From Piromyces finnis (lineage: Eukaryota; Neocallimastigomycota; Neocallimastigomycetes; Neocallimastigales; Neocallimastigaceae), in assembly GCA_002104945.1 (NCBI GenBank), contig MCFH01000068.1, forward strand, positions 124,001 through 188,000: a DNA stretch of 64,000 nt. Reading direction: 5' to 3'. The notes beneath the pieces are model-generated. The model ran no database searches. It saw only the letters and a list, made by a program, of their open reading frames with translations, and was not told where the DNA came from. This document shows positions 1-11,377 of the stretch, piece after piece. Both the position numbers and the translations under genes were made by a program. Position 1 is the first letter of the stretch. Every line of letters begins with the position of its first letter.

Positions 1-253
1 AAATTGTATTAAAAAAAAATAATTTTCATGTATAAAAGAGAGAATAAGAAAGATAAAATAGTTCTTTAGTGTTTTTACTAATAATTAATAAAAATTAGTT
101 TTTTTTTTGTTTCGTCTTTAGTTTGATAATACACTGACCTAGCGAGTTAGTCGTATTATAATAATAAATTTAATAAATAAACATTATTAAAAAAAATATA
201 TATATTTGATTACATTAGAGTGTGTGTGTTTATTATTATAATATTTCGTTACA
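1..253 (+). repeat. 5' LTR of gypsy 1 (3' portion)
   Basis: It matches 5085-5334 almost base for base and ends in GTTACA at 253, mirroring the TGTAA start of the complete LTR at 4967. The first 115 or so bases of the LTR lie outside the window. It contains the TATA box at 31-38 and the putative RNA start near 64-68. Confidence 0.9.
31..38 (+). promoter_or_regulatory. TATA box of gypsy 1 LTR
   Basis: TATAAAAG lies 37 bp, first base to first base, upstream of the LTR stretch (68-77) that is complementary to the primer-binding site. That distance fits a Pol II start just before 68. The same box is conserved in the 3' LTR. Transcription itself is inferred. Confidence 0.55.
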
Positions 254-264
254 ATAAAAACACT
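254..264 (+). other. Primer-binding site of gypsy 1, self-priming type
   Basis: The bases directly after the LTR, ATAAAAACACT, do not begin with the TGG expected for a tRNA 3' end. They are complementary to AGTGTTTTTA at 68-77 of the same LTR (10 nt; 11 nt in the 3' LTR copy). Tf1/sushi elements prime cDNA synthesis with the folded-back 5' end of their own RNA, and this arrangement matches. Confidence 0.65.
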
Positions 265-322
265 CTAAGAAAAAGATCGCTACCTCAGTGCCTCGTTTAT
301 TTGCTTACTTCTAATTTTTTTT

Positions 323-3300
323 ATGGATAACTCTGCTGATTTGAAGAACGGTTTTGATGGCAACCGTCGCTACCTGAAGGGATTCTTAGCCAAAATGGAC
401 ATGATCTTTATGATCCATCCTGAAATAGGAAGGGACGATGGAGAAAAGGTCTTCTACGTCGTTAGTCGCCTCTACGGGGATGCAATGAATTGGGCTGCTA
501 CCTTGATTAACAACCATGATCCTTGCTTACAGGATTATGGCGCCTTTGTTGGAAAGCTGAAGGCTGCTTTTGGTTTTCAGGATATGGTCTATACTGCCAA
601 CCAAAAACTCAAGAAGATCAAACAACATGGCCTATCCAATACTCAAGAGTATATCAAGGAATTTAACTACTATGCTGATGAATCCACTTGGAATGAACAA
701 GCCAAGATGGATGCTTTTGTTGATGGGTTGGACGATAGAATCGCCACCCATATCCTTCAGATGTTTCCTGGCCCTTCTACCTTGATAAACTTACAAACAA
801 TAGCCAGTCGTATAGGAAGTAGATTGGCATGCCACCAAGAGGAAATAAACAGAAGATCCAATAGAAGTTTCCGTTCTAAACAAAGCTTCCAATCCCGCTC
901 CTCAGAAAGATCTACAAGTAAATCCACTCAGCCCAAGAAGGAAAATAATTTTGGCCCCATTTCAAGTGAAGAACGTAGCCGCCGAATGAAAGAGAATCTC
1001 TGCTTATATTGTGGTAAACCTGGTCACCGATTATCTGAATGCCCTATTAGAACCAAAAAGGAAAACCATACTAATAATGCTGGTGTCCATGTTTTGAATG
1101 AACAAGAAAAATCCACTCGACTTTCGGATAACTCCTCTTTACCTCAAACGGTTATCGATGTTGATGTTGTTCTTCCATACAAATCTGTCGGAACTAAAGT
1201 TCTCTTAGATAGTGGTTCACAATTCTGTTTGATAGACCACGCCTTTGTTAAGGCCCATGAGATCCCTATAATTACCAAAGTAAAATGCCCACAAATTATA
1301 GGTATCGGAGGTCACCAAAAGATTATCGGCCAGACTTGGCCTATAACTGTGGAACACATGAATCACTCATGCCAGTTACAATTTTACGTCGTAGAATTGC
1401 CTTCTTACTGTTGTATTCTTGGCTCTGATTGGCTAGTCCTTCACAATCCGACAATCAATTTTGCTAGTAAGGACGTTTCCTATCATTCTGAATACTGTAA
1501 GGAAAATTGCTTAAGGAAAGAATCTGCTAGCTCTACCACTTCTGAACTCGAAGACCAATCGAAGGACGAAATGTCAGTTGGAAATACACCTGAATACCCT
1601 TTCAATGTATTCACTTGTTTAGAAGAACCTGAAGTTGAGTCACCCCAAATTCCAATTCACTACTCTCAACACTCCAAAGTGTTCGAGGAAAGGCTCGTTG
1701 ATAAACTCCCTCCTCATCGCCCGTACGACTGTGAGATCAACCTGAGACCAAATAGCAACTTGTTTTATGGTCCAATCTACCGACTTACTGAGAAAGAATC
1801 AAAGGTATTAGAAGAAACCATTAATGAAAATTTAAAAAGGGGTTTATCCGCAAATCCAAATCGCCAGCTGGGGCTCCCGTTCTGTTTGTCCCGAAGAAGA
1901 GTGGAGAACTTCGTATGTGTATCGACTACCGCCGCTTGAACGAAATCACCATTAGGAACTCGTACCTTCTCTCATTGATCCAAGACATGTTGGATCATCT
2001 ATGAAAAGCTAAGGTGTTCTCGAAGCTAGATCTTCGATCCGCCTATAACTTGGTAAGAATCAAAGAAGGCGATGAATATAAGACCGCCTTCACCTGTCAA
2101 TTTGGCCATTTCGAATATCTGGTAATGCCTTTCGGTCTCAAGAACGCTCCTGCAGTCTTCCAACATTTTATTAACGACGTTCTTGAAGGCATTATCGGTA
2201 AATTCGTCTTTTCGTATATTGACGATATTATCATTTTCTCTGATAATATAGCCGAACATCATGAACACGTCAATGAAGTCCTTCGTAGACTCGAAGAAGC
2301 CGGATTGTACGCTAAACTTGAAAAATGTCTATTCGACTCTCCTTGTCTTGACTTCCTTGGTCATAGAATCTCTGCCTCTGGTATCGGAATGGACCCTAAT
2401 AAGGTGAAAGCCATTGCGGAATGGCCGACTCCTAAATCGGTCCATGAACTACAATCTTTCCTAGGCTTAGCCAACTATTATCGTAGATTTATTCCTGGCT
2501 TTGCTAAGATTGCTCACCCACTCCACCAACTTTGCAAGAAGAACACCGCCTTCGTTTGGAACGATACCGCTCAAGATGCTTTTGATGCTTTGGTTAAGCA
2601 TTTTATTAGTCAGCCTATCCTTGCATATCCTGATGTTGACCTACCTTTCGTTGTCGAAACCGATGCAAGTAACTTCGCCATAGGTGCTGTATTGTCTCAA
2701 GTCAACAAGTCCGACAATATTCTTCACCCTGTTGCGTTCTTTTCTAGATCCCTTACAAACCCGGAGAAGAACTACCCTATCTATGATAAAGAACTTTTGG
2801 CTATCGTCGCGTCCTTAGAAGTGTGGAGACATTTTTTGAAAGGTGCGAATCATCCTTTCAAAATTATATCAGACCACAGAAACTTCCTTTTTCAGAAGAA
2901 ACCGGAGAAGATGACTCAGAGATTAATTAGATGGTCCCTTTTCCTTGCTGAATTCGATTTTGTCATTGAATATCGCCCTGGTTCCTCGAACGGGAAAACC
3001 GATGCCTTGTCAAGAAGACCTGACTATCTTGATCACTCTTGCAATTCCGATTCTAATAACTCTGTCTTTCGTCCCGAAAATTTCAGCTCCTGCTTTGCTT
3101 CATCCACTCCTTCTTCTCTTCTTGAAAAAATTGCTCTCTCTTGTAAACTTGACAAATTCTTCATTGAGACTTCTAATCAACTTCTCAATGATAATTGTTC
3201 TTCTGACTACAAACTTAGTAACAACGTCCTCCTTTTCCAAGATAAAATCTATGTTCCTAATGATTGCCGAGTGGAAATTCTGTCTTCTTGTCATGACTCC

Positions 3301-4516
3301 CCTGCTGCCGGCCATTTTGGTATTTCAAAAACTTTATCCTTGATTTCCCGTAACTACTGGTGGCCCAAAATGTATCAGGATGTTAAGGACTATGTCCGTT
3401 CTTGTGAGGTCTGCTGTCGTTCGAAATCCTCTAGACATAAACCTTACGGGTTATTATTCACTCTTCCTTTAGGTGAACGTCCCTGGTCTTCCATTGCTAT
3501 GGATTTTATCACTGACCTCCCCTCTTCTCGTGGATTTACCTGTATCTTCGTTGTCATTGATCGATTGACAAAAATGGCTCACTTTATCCCTTTTGAAAAA
3601 GTTCCCACTGCTGAACGTGCTGCCGAAGCTTTCATTAACAACGTCTTCAAACTTCATGGATGCCCTTCCGACATTGTTCTCGACCAAGGTTCTCAGTTCA
3701 CTTCAAAGTTTTGGAAGAAATTCTTTGCTACCCTCAAGATTGATTTGAAATACTCTTCTGCTTATCACCACCAATCCAATGGCCAGACGGAGAGAGTGAA
3801 CTCCGTTGTAGAACAATATCTACGCTGCTTCTCAAATTACAAAGGCACTAACTGAATCGAATACTTAAGCCTAGCTGAATTTAGTTACAATAATTCAGTT
3901 CAAGAATCTGCAAAACAAACACCCTTCTTCTTGAACTATGGTTTCCATCCTAATTTTAATCCAACAATTCCAACAACAAGTGAAGTTCCAAGAGCTGAAG
4001 AATACACAAAAGAATTAAAAGAAATTATCAGAACCCTCAAAAAAAACCTTTCGGAAGCCCAAAAGAAACAAAAACATTTCGCTAATAGACATAGACAACC
4101 AGGCCCGTCATTCAAACCAGGAGAAAAGGTATGGTTAATCAATAATAATTTAGTTAAGGGAAATAAAAAATTCACCCCTCGGAAACTCGGTCCCTATGAA
4201 ATTGAACAACAAATATCAGAAGTCTCATTCAAATTGAAACTCCCTGGTAACATGAAGATTGATCCGGTATTCCATAAATCATCTCTCGAGCCTTACTTCG
4301 AAGGGAAAAGTACAAACCGAAAAGTTCAACCTCCACCACCTGTCATTATAAACGAAGAGGAGGAATACGAAGTAGAAGAAATTCTGGACAAAAGAAGACG
4401 CTATAACAAAACTCAGTACTTGATCAAATGGAAAGGATATCCTATTTCAGAAGCCTCATGGGAACCCGAAGAAAATCTGAACTGTCCAGCAAAGCTAAGA
4501 GAATTCAACAAGACCC

Positions 4517-4521
<5 letters not shown>
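323..4521 (+). pseudogene. Gag-Pol polyprotein of gypsy 1 (broken)
   Basis: Starts at the ATG at 323 and is homologous over its whole length to the intact 1454-aa polyprotein at 57213-61577. Gag is followed by the zinc knuckle CLYCGKPGHRLSEC, protease DSGS, RT with YIDD, RNase H (ETDASNFAIGAVLSQ), integrase with HHCC and DDE motifs (NGQTERVNSVVEQ) and a chromodomain ([18 protein letters not shown]). Breaks: a one-base loss near 1840 shifts the frame inside the RT N-terminus; TGA near 2003 replaces a glycine codon; TGA near 3853 replaces the tryptophan codon after GTN in the integrase. Three open segments remain (323-1939, 2014-3855, 3931-4521). The chromodomain would normally steer integration through histone marks. 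Confidence 0.93.

Positions 4522-4557
<36 letters not shown>
4520..4557 (+). repeat. Poly(A) tract at the end of the gypsy 1 frame
   Basis: A run of about 38 A begins inside the TAA stop codon. The intact relative (56570-62688) also has an A-tract of about 22 (57080-57101, minus) between its stop and the polypurine tract, so this may be a family trait. Confidence 0.9.
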
Positions 4558-4559
<2 letters not shown>

Positions 4560-4813
4560 AATAATAATAAAATTAACTAATTTTCATTAATTTTTAGACA
4601 CAAATGAGGGAATATCAATTTTTAGAATAAACTTAACCGATACCGTTTTGGCGAAGCTCCCATAGGGATTTACTGGACTTACAAGCGTACCAAGAACAAG
4701 TACTATCAAACGGCCATATTGGAACCTTGCCTATGAAACCTCTAGTACTTGTTGGACATACTTTAGTCTTGGCGCCAACCCGCCTTACATCAAAGTTACT
4801 CTACCAACCCCGA

Positions 4814-4857
4814 CTTCGAACCCACAACCTTCTAGTTTATTGCCAACTACTCGACCA
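4814..4857 (-). other. tRNA-like segment with A and B boxes in gypsy 1 3' region
   Basis: On the minus strand TGGTCGAGTAGTTGGC (4857-4842) resembles a Pol III A box and GGGTTCGAAG (4823-4814) a B box. The bases before the B box (AGGTTGTGGGTTCGAA) read like the variable loop and T arm of a tRNA. No complete cloverleaf forms, so this looks like a SINE head or tRNA relic, not a tRNA gene. Confidence 0.45.
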
Positions 4858-4954
4858 TTGTACCACACCTTTTAATTCTCATATGAAGTCAACTGCCTAT
4901 TTAAAAAAAAAAAAAAAAATTATTAGCTTATAAATTCGTCTGGAATCCGAATTT

Positions 4955-4966
4955 AGAGGAGGAGCT
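4955..4966 (+). other. Polypurine tract of gypsy 1
   Basis: AGAGGAGGAGCT sits directly before the TGTAA start of the 3' LTR and corresponds to the GGAGGAGGA tract of the intact gypsy 2. Plus-strand cDNA priming site by position. Confidence 0.75.
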
Positions 4967-5334
4967 TGTAATGAGGTATATCTAATGATAAGGGTTAGAC
5001 TAGAAAATCATTAAGGTTAGATTAATGAAAATTTCATAATTATATTTTTATAACCAATCATTAAGTAATTAATTCACTTATCAAATTGTATTAAAAAAAA
5101 TAATTTTCATGTATAAAAGAGAGAATAAGAAAGATAAAATATTTCTTTAGTGTTTTTATTAATAATTAATAAAAATTAGTTTTTTTTGTTTCGTCTTTAG
5201 TTTGATAATACACTGACCTAGCGAGTTAGTCGTATTATAATAATAAATTTAATAAATAAACATTATTAAAAAAAATATATATATATTTGATTACATTAGA
5301 GTGTGTGTGTTTATTATTATAATATTTCGTTACA
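4967..5334 (+). repeat. 3' LTR of gypsy 1
   Basis: 368 bp, from TGTAATG to GTTACA. The last 250 bp match 1-253. It carries the same TATAAAAG box and an 11-nt complement (AGTGTTTTTAT) of the primer-binding site. Confidence 0.88.
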
Positions 5335-5519
5335 GATACAACTAAATTAATGTAATAAAACAATGTATTTAATTAATGTATCAAATTATGTATTAAATAG
5401 TGTATTAAATAATGTGTTAAATTAATGTATTAAACAATAAATAATAATAAATATTATAATAAATATTAATTAATAAGAAAATAGGTAAATTATATAGAAT
5501 TTATCTATGTGTAAAATGT

Positions 5520-5680
5520 TCTAAAGTTCAGGTTTGTATACAACACTAAACTAACAATTAAACTAATTATTTTTAATAATAATTTTTATTTATTTATTTA
5601 TTTATTAAAACTATACTAACTAAACAACCGTTGATTACTTTACCGTGAAGGATATTTTACCAGAGCCCTCACTAGGTAAT
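5520..5680 (+). repeat. Dispersed repeat E, copy 1
   Basis: Shares blocks AGTTCAGGTTT, a TTTATT array, CCGTTGATTACTTTA and GAGCCCTCACTAGG, in the same order, with the reverse complement of 22855-23005. Family unknown; it may be part of an LTR or a non-autonomous element. Confidence 0.6.
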
Positions 5681-6282
5681 CAATTTATATTTATTTAAAA
5701 CTAAAATTATTAATCTAAACTATAAACTAATTATAAACTAATGTTAATTTATCTAAACAAAATTAACCTATACGATTTTCCAACTATCGTTTCAATAGTT
5801 GAAAAATTTTCTTTATTTATACTTTTTAAATAAATTGAATAAATTCTAATATACATGTTTTAATATTATAATTTTACATTGTTTACATTTATACATTTAT
5901 TAAAAGAAATTATTTGTATTAAACTATTTAAATTCAATATTTATTTAACAAATAATTTTCTAAACTTAAAATAAAGTTTTGATTTATTTACTATATGGTT
6001 GATTATATTTCAAACATATATTTAATTTATTTATTTCTAATTTTGAGGCTTAGTTTATAAAAAAATTTTTTATTATCTAAAATATTTATTGGTTAAAAAT
6101 TATTTAATTTAAAATTTTATTTTATCATCAAAAACTTTATCTTATCATAAAATTAAATTTTACATAAATTTATGTTAATATATTGTGGTATAAATTTTGT
6201 GAAAATTTACGGTACATTAATTTAATACATTATACATTATTTTAAATACGTATTAAATACATTATTTTATTAATACAATATT

Positions 6283-6800
6283 TTACAGAAATATTTATGG
6301 TCATAAGTTTGCCCACAAACATTTCAATTGAAACCATATATTCTGGTTACCATTTATTGGCCAGATATATGCATAACTAGGGTTACCCTAACCCTAACCA
6401 TATATTAATGGTTATTAATTAAATAGGAAGTTTATTTGCATTACCCAATCAAGTGGTAAAGGAAATAAACTAGAATAGTTAAATAGAATAGTGTAAACAA
6501 AAGCTAAATACTTTAGCGTTAGTATTAAAGTAAATTAATAACTATAATAACAATTAATGTATGATAATTATAAATAATAAATAAAAAATATAATTAAAAA
6601 ATAATTATTTAAGTAAATTTATTGCATAATAATATTTATATATATTTATATTTATTTTTGTGTTATAAAATTAATTTTAGTTCTTTTATTATTTTTTATA
6701 AAACTTTATTTAGTTATTAACTCATATAGAGAGGTAATAACTAATTTTATTAACTACATAGTAATAACTTATTAACTAATTTATAATAAAACTTTTATAT
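6283..6800 (-). repeat. LTR-like repeat D, copy without the 642-bp insertion
   Basis: The reverse complement matches 54939-55387 plus 56030-56083 (blocks GGCCAGATATATGCATAAC, TAGCGTTAGTATTAAAGTA, ATAGAGAGGTAATAACTA). It lacks the 642 bp found at 55388-56029, so it represents the empty site of that insertion. It also contains CCCTAACCCTAACC, a short telomere-like run. Confidence 0.7.
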
Positions 6801-7075
6801 ACTAATGATGTTTGACTGCCCAATTTATAGACACCTCGAGGGTTAGAGGACTTATCTGAATTTCTCATTTCTAACTCTAAAATAAATTCTTTCAATAAAT
6901 TAAAGAATTTATTATATATAATTTTATTACTATGAATTTTAAAATTTAAAAAATAAATAATTTTAATTAAGAAACTATTAAAAAATAATTATATTTAATA
7001 ATAAATATTCTTCTTTTATTTATAATATTAGAATATTATATAAAATATTGTAAATGCTTATTATTAGACAATAAT

Positions 7076-9939
7076 TTAATTAAAATAAAATATGTTTTTT
7101 AAGAACTTTGAGGAAATACTAATATTGAACCCTGTGTACGGAACATTGAGAATGTTCCTTTGCCATATCGGTACGACGTCGGCGCTCTTGATTACGTTAG
7201 GTGTCTTACTAAACCTATCAAAAAGTAGCTTCATAGAGCTACTAATGATAGGGATTGTTTTAGTAAGAAATGCCGCGAGACCCTCTACATATGGAACATG
7301 AGACCCCGATGAACTGTAAAGCTGTTCATTCAAATATCTTTGTTCCGCCTTATCGATTTGTAACTCATCATAAGCTAAAGTTCCACCAAGAAGGAACGTA
7401 AAAATATAGTTATAAATTGTTTTTCTTACTTCCGTTTCGGGGAGTAAGTATGTGATGAATTGATTCTTATATTTATTGTAAAAAAGGGTAAAAAGATCGT
7501 CAAGAAAGCAAAGTGAAGAAGTTCTGTTTTCAGAGAATGCGGAACATTCTAATATCCAATGGTAAAAAGATTGTTCGTCATATCCACAACATGGACAGAC
7601 GCAAGGGCAGTCAGGAGTAACTCTATTACTGGCAATAGCAATTCGGGTAGTATTTTCATAACCGCATCGAATACGAATAATCCAGGTAATTCCTAAATTT
7701 AAGTGAGGTATGTTGAGACCGATATGCATTAGGCGATCTGAATTAAGGAATTTGTTGTTAGTATATCTGAGGGCTTTACTTCCATTATTTAGGCTACTAT
7801 TATTCCAATAATGTTCTCTAATATCTTTAGTACTTTTAATATATATTTTCATAAGCTTCTTATGTAGGGAACAAGATTCTTTGGCCCAAGAGTAATGAGA
7901 TATGGGAGGAATAGATCGGACGAGATCTTTAATAATACAATTTGATTTTCTCCATTTAAAAAAGCATTTCACTTGTTGCACAGTAGAAATACCTGAAAGG
8001 GTAGGAATCTTCATATCTCTTGTAAGAGTATACAGACTAATAAATGAATTACGTTCAAAAACAAAATCTTTGTTATTAAAACTTTTATTGTGAAAGCTAT
8101 TGACACTCCATAAAACAGCAGTATTGATAAGAGATTGGACTCTTCTAGTCCTATTTTTGTTGGAACCAAGTAAAGGAGCATAATAAGAGACTTTGCTTAA
8201 AATATATGAATGAATTACTATATTTTTTAAGCCAATAGGAACACAATTGTTAGTGAGGAAGTTCTTAAAAGAAAATAAAGATTTCTGAACTTTTTTGTAC
8301 ATATTAGACAGAATAGGAGTCAGAAAAAGATCTTCGTCGAATGGGATTCCAAGATAAGTATAGCAAGAAACCTTTGGAATCGAGTACATACCGATGTAAA
8401 ATATTGGGTCGACATAACTAGGGGATCTATTAAAGTTGATTGTTTAACAAACATTAGTTGCATATTAATTTATTCCAAAAGACATTTCATTTAAATTAGC
8501 CCAATCAAGGACTAGATTGAGCATCTTTTGAAGGTTCTTCTTGCTAGGAGCAATCAGAACAATGTCATCAGCGAAAAGGCCACCACAACAACGTTTATTT
8601 CCTAAGCTAACTCCAAGCCTTTCACATTTATTTAAAATATCATTGATAAAGAGGTTAAAAAGTATAGGAGAAAGAGGACATCCTTGTCTTACACCACGGT
8701 TTATAGGGAATTCATTGGAAAGCATATCCAAAAAACGTGCACGAGCTTTTGAGGTAGAGTAGAGATTATTGAGAAAATCAAAACATTTACCACGTATACC
8801 TAATTTATATAACTTTGTAAGGATATTAAAATAGGAACTGAGTGGTATGCTTTTTTAAGGTCTAGAAAAGCATCATAAGTGGCTTTTCCTTTGAATTTTC
8901 TTCTTTGACAGATTTCTCTCTAATGGAAATAAATAAGATAATACATTCTTCTTTATTGTGAAAACCAAATTGTTCAGGTCTTATAAAGTTATGAGAAAGA
9001 GCATACTTTGAAATTCTATCAGTTACAATTTTTGAAATAATTTTAAGACCTACATTGATGAGAGAAATACCACGATAATTATTACAATCTGAAGTATCGC
9101 CTTTCTTTGGAATAGAAACAATGGAAGCAGAGTTCCATTTCAAAGGAAAGGAACCATTCCAGATTTTATTAAAAATTAATTTAAGACAATTTCCAGCAGA
9201 CTTATGTTCTTTTTCCAGTTCTTCGTTACAAAAGAAAGCTTTGAAAAATTCAATTGGGATACCATCGGGACCTGGAGCCTTATTATTCTTCATTGACAGA
9301 ACAACATTCCTAATTTCTTCAATAAAAATGGGACCATTTATATCCCATGCTATTTGATTGATATGATTGAATTGGAAGGCTCTTTCCCAGTAACCCCGAT
9401 TTAAGCTATGATTTGTAACATCAGATGCAAGATTTTCATAATGTTCAGCCCAACGTTTTAATTGTTCTTGAGGAGTAAATAAATCCTTGCCATTCTTGTC
9501 CTTAATAGTTGAAACATGGGAGGAGGAATAACTTGGTTTGGCAAATTTTCTAAGGCCTTTCCAACCTTGTCTAAAGCTTTTATCAATAAAATGTTTACCG
9601 ATAGAAACAATATTAGCTTTATAGAGATTGGACCTGAATTTACTCTTAATCTTTTTGATAATATTACATAAATTTTGGTATATGGAGAACTGGTTAAGAT
9701 AATTTTCCATGTCAGCGCAATCTGAAAGGGAATTAATATTTTTGTAAGCCAGGTGTTTTTCATGTGATAAATTTTTGATGTATTGAGGACAATGGAATGC
9801 TGGACCTTTTAAATCTGCAGGCACAATGGCTTTTATATCTTTACCTATAGTTTTGGAGGTATCTAAAAATTTCGAAACTATATCGTCCGCCGAAAGGCTA
9901 TCGCAATTAGCTTCAAGCTCAGAAGCAAGAACAGCAAAG
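7076..9939 (-). pseudogene. LINE A reverse transcriptase (broken)
   Basis: Three frames remain. 9824-8862 holds the pre-RT linker and RT fingers (APGPDGIPIEFFKAF, SIVSIPKKGD, NNYRGISLINVG, RPEQFGF). 8731-8465 holds GVRQGCPLSPILFNLFIND and the catalytic FADD. 8389-7076 holds YLGIPFDED, the thumb and the C-terminal zinc motif CVCPCCGYDEQSFYHWILEC. Frameshifts near 8860 and 8465-8389 break the frame. It is the same family as 32239-34725 and, for the linker, 52800-53158. Homology to APE-type LINE polymerases is clear; clade not resolved. Confidence 0.9.
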
Positions 9940-9940
9940 A

Positions 9941-10735
9941 ATCGCTTTTTGATACTATAATTATTTGACTTTACTTTTCATTAAATATTTAAATTGGTAA
10001 GATTTTAAATCGGAGTTGAATGTCGACACCAGAAAAATTGTAAATAGTATTTTAACATGATGTAGAGTGAATCAGTCTCTTACAAGAAACAATACAACAA
10101 TAACTCCATGAATATAAAAATACAATGCAAATGCTAAAGTTGACTACATTGGATTCTTACAAGAGAAGAGTAGTACTACATGAATACATGAATAAAAGAG
10201 AAAATACAGTAACAAAATGCATTACTCTTATAATTAAATACTATACAAACTTACTTGAATATCAAACATTCAACTTATTCATCAAATACTTAAATTCGAT
10301 GGATAAATGTTTTTAATCACTCAGTAACATGAGCTTAGTCCTAATAATATTCCCAAACAAAGACTAATCAAGCATCCATTGCGCAATACTTGGATTTTAT
10401 TCTTTCTACTCTCTCAGTACCATGAGCATGAGTAGAGCCCCTTGAGAAACTCCATTTATTAAATAAATGAAGGCACGTTCCCAAGGGGGCAGTACTACAC
10501 GAATACATGAATTAAAAGAAGAAAATACAACAACAAAAATGGATTACCCTTTTAATTAAATACTATATAATTTACTTGAATACCAAATATTCAACCTTTC
10601 TATCTGAAAAACTTTTAAAACAAGATGGACAAGTGTTATGTAAATCGTCCAGTACTATGAGCATGAGTAGAAGAAACTAGAAACTTCTTTTATTAAATAA
10701 ATGAAGACACGCTCTCAAGAGAGGAAGTAAATTAA
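9941..10735 (-). repeat. LINE 5' leader (LINE B type) on LINE A copy 1
   Basis: Nearly identical to the leader of LINE B at 44620-45165, including CACTCTACATCATG, CTTGTAAGAATCCAATGTAG and the multi-hairpin domain. A second, degenerate hairpin unit lies at about 10651-10730. This shows the leader is built of repeatable monomers. Confidence 0.8.
10319..10489 (-). ncRNA. Structured LINE 5' leader domain, copy 1
   Basis: On the minus strand it contains, in order, CCCTTG/CAAGGG arms around CATTTATT/AATAAATG, a CTACTC/GAGTAG hairpin around CTCA-TGGTAC-TGAG, the palindrome ATTGCGCAAT between CCAAG-like arms, and a second CTCA/TGAG hairpin, here degenerate. It is a predicted RNA structure in the LINE leader, not an independent gene. 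Confidence 0.5.
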
Positions 10736-10740
10736 CAAAC

Positions 10741-11377
10741 CATTTTATAAAAAAGCATAAATAAAATAAGAAATTATATATAAATTATAAAATAATAAAA
10801 TTAAAAAATTAAATTTAATATTGTTAAATTTTTTTATAATAAAAATTGAAAATAATATATTATAATTATAATCATCTGTTATTTAAAGAAAAATATGATA
10901 CATAACTATCAATACTCAAAACTATTAATATATCTAATAAATTTTTATTGTTAATATACAATGCTTAAAAAAAATTTACATATTTTTAAAAGTACTAACA
11001 TTTCAATTCTAAAAGTATTAAATTTTAGTATTAATTTCATATACATATATAAATTTATTTAATATACTTTTGAATAATCATTAAAATGTTAATTTTTAAC
11101 TTCTTATTCACAAATACAAATAATATTTTTCTTATTAAAAATTACAAATATAATTATTATAATTTATTTCATATCATATTAAATCATCAGTTTTTATTTA
11201 TTAAATTGCTTTTAAAATTTTCTTTCTTTTTATTATTAAAAAGTAAATTAAATAAGTAGTACTTGTTATATATTGAATTTAATATATTAAATTACAATTT
11301 ATTACACAATATAAAATCTTTATAATCATTTACAAATTATTGTAATTCGATAATAGAAAAGTTTATTAGCATGAATA
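10741..11377. other. AT-rich intergenic, nothing recognised
   Basis: A/T low-complexity sequence downstream of the GT-D gene stop. No frame with gene-like composition and no repeat shared with the rest of the window was seen. Confidence 0.6.

Larger units (their letters stand above)
1..5334 (+). mobile_element. Ty3/gypsy chromovirus 1 (Tf1/sushi-like), degenerate
   Basis: LTR retrotransposon running past the left window edge. Two LTR copies (1-253 partial; 4967-5334 complete) flank a Gag-Pol frame in the order gag, CCHC zinc knuckle, protease, RT, RNase H, integrase and C-terminal chromodomain. A self-priming-type primer-binding site follows the 5' LTR and a purine tract (4955-4966) precedes the 3' LTR. 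The coding region has one frameshift and two nonsense codons, and the LTRs differ by substitutions and homopolymer indels, so the copy is old and inactive. The 5' flank is outside the window, so no target-site duplication can be scored. Confidence 0.93.
5335..7029. other. AT-rich DNA with LTR relics, no gene
   Basis: No reading frame with gene-like composition. Recognisable parts are a dispersed repeat at 5520-5680 and an LTR-like repeat at 6283-6800, listed separately. The remainder is A/T low-complexity sequence with TATTTATT and ATTAATGTA runs. Confidence 0.7.
7030..10735 (-). mobile_element. LINE A copy 1, chimeric and broken
   Basis: Non-LTR retrotransposon remnant: RT and C-terminal zinc motif (7076-9939), joined at about 9940 to a 5' leader of LINE B type (9941-10735). 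The endonuclease part seen in LINE A copy 3 (50510-53168) is missing. The 3' end lacks the tail region and poly(A) seen in copy 2. Confidence 0.85.

Noticed and set aside
4814-4857. A functional tRNA gene
   Set aside because: A and B boxes are present but acceptor and D stems do not pair.
6380-6400. CCCTAACCCTAACC as a telomere
   Set aside because: Only about two units, inside a dispersed LTR-like repeat; not a chromosome end.
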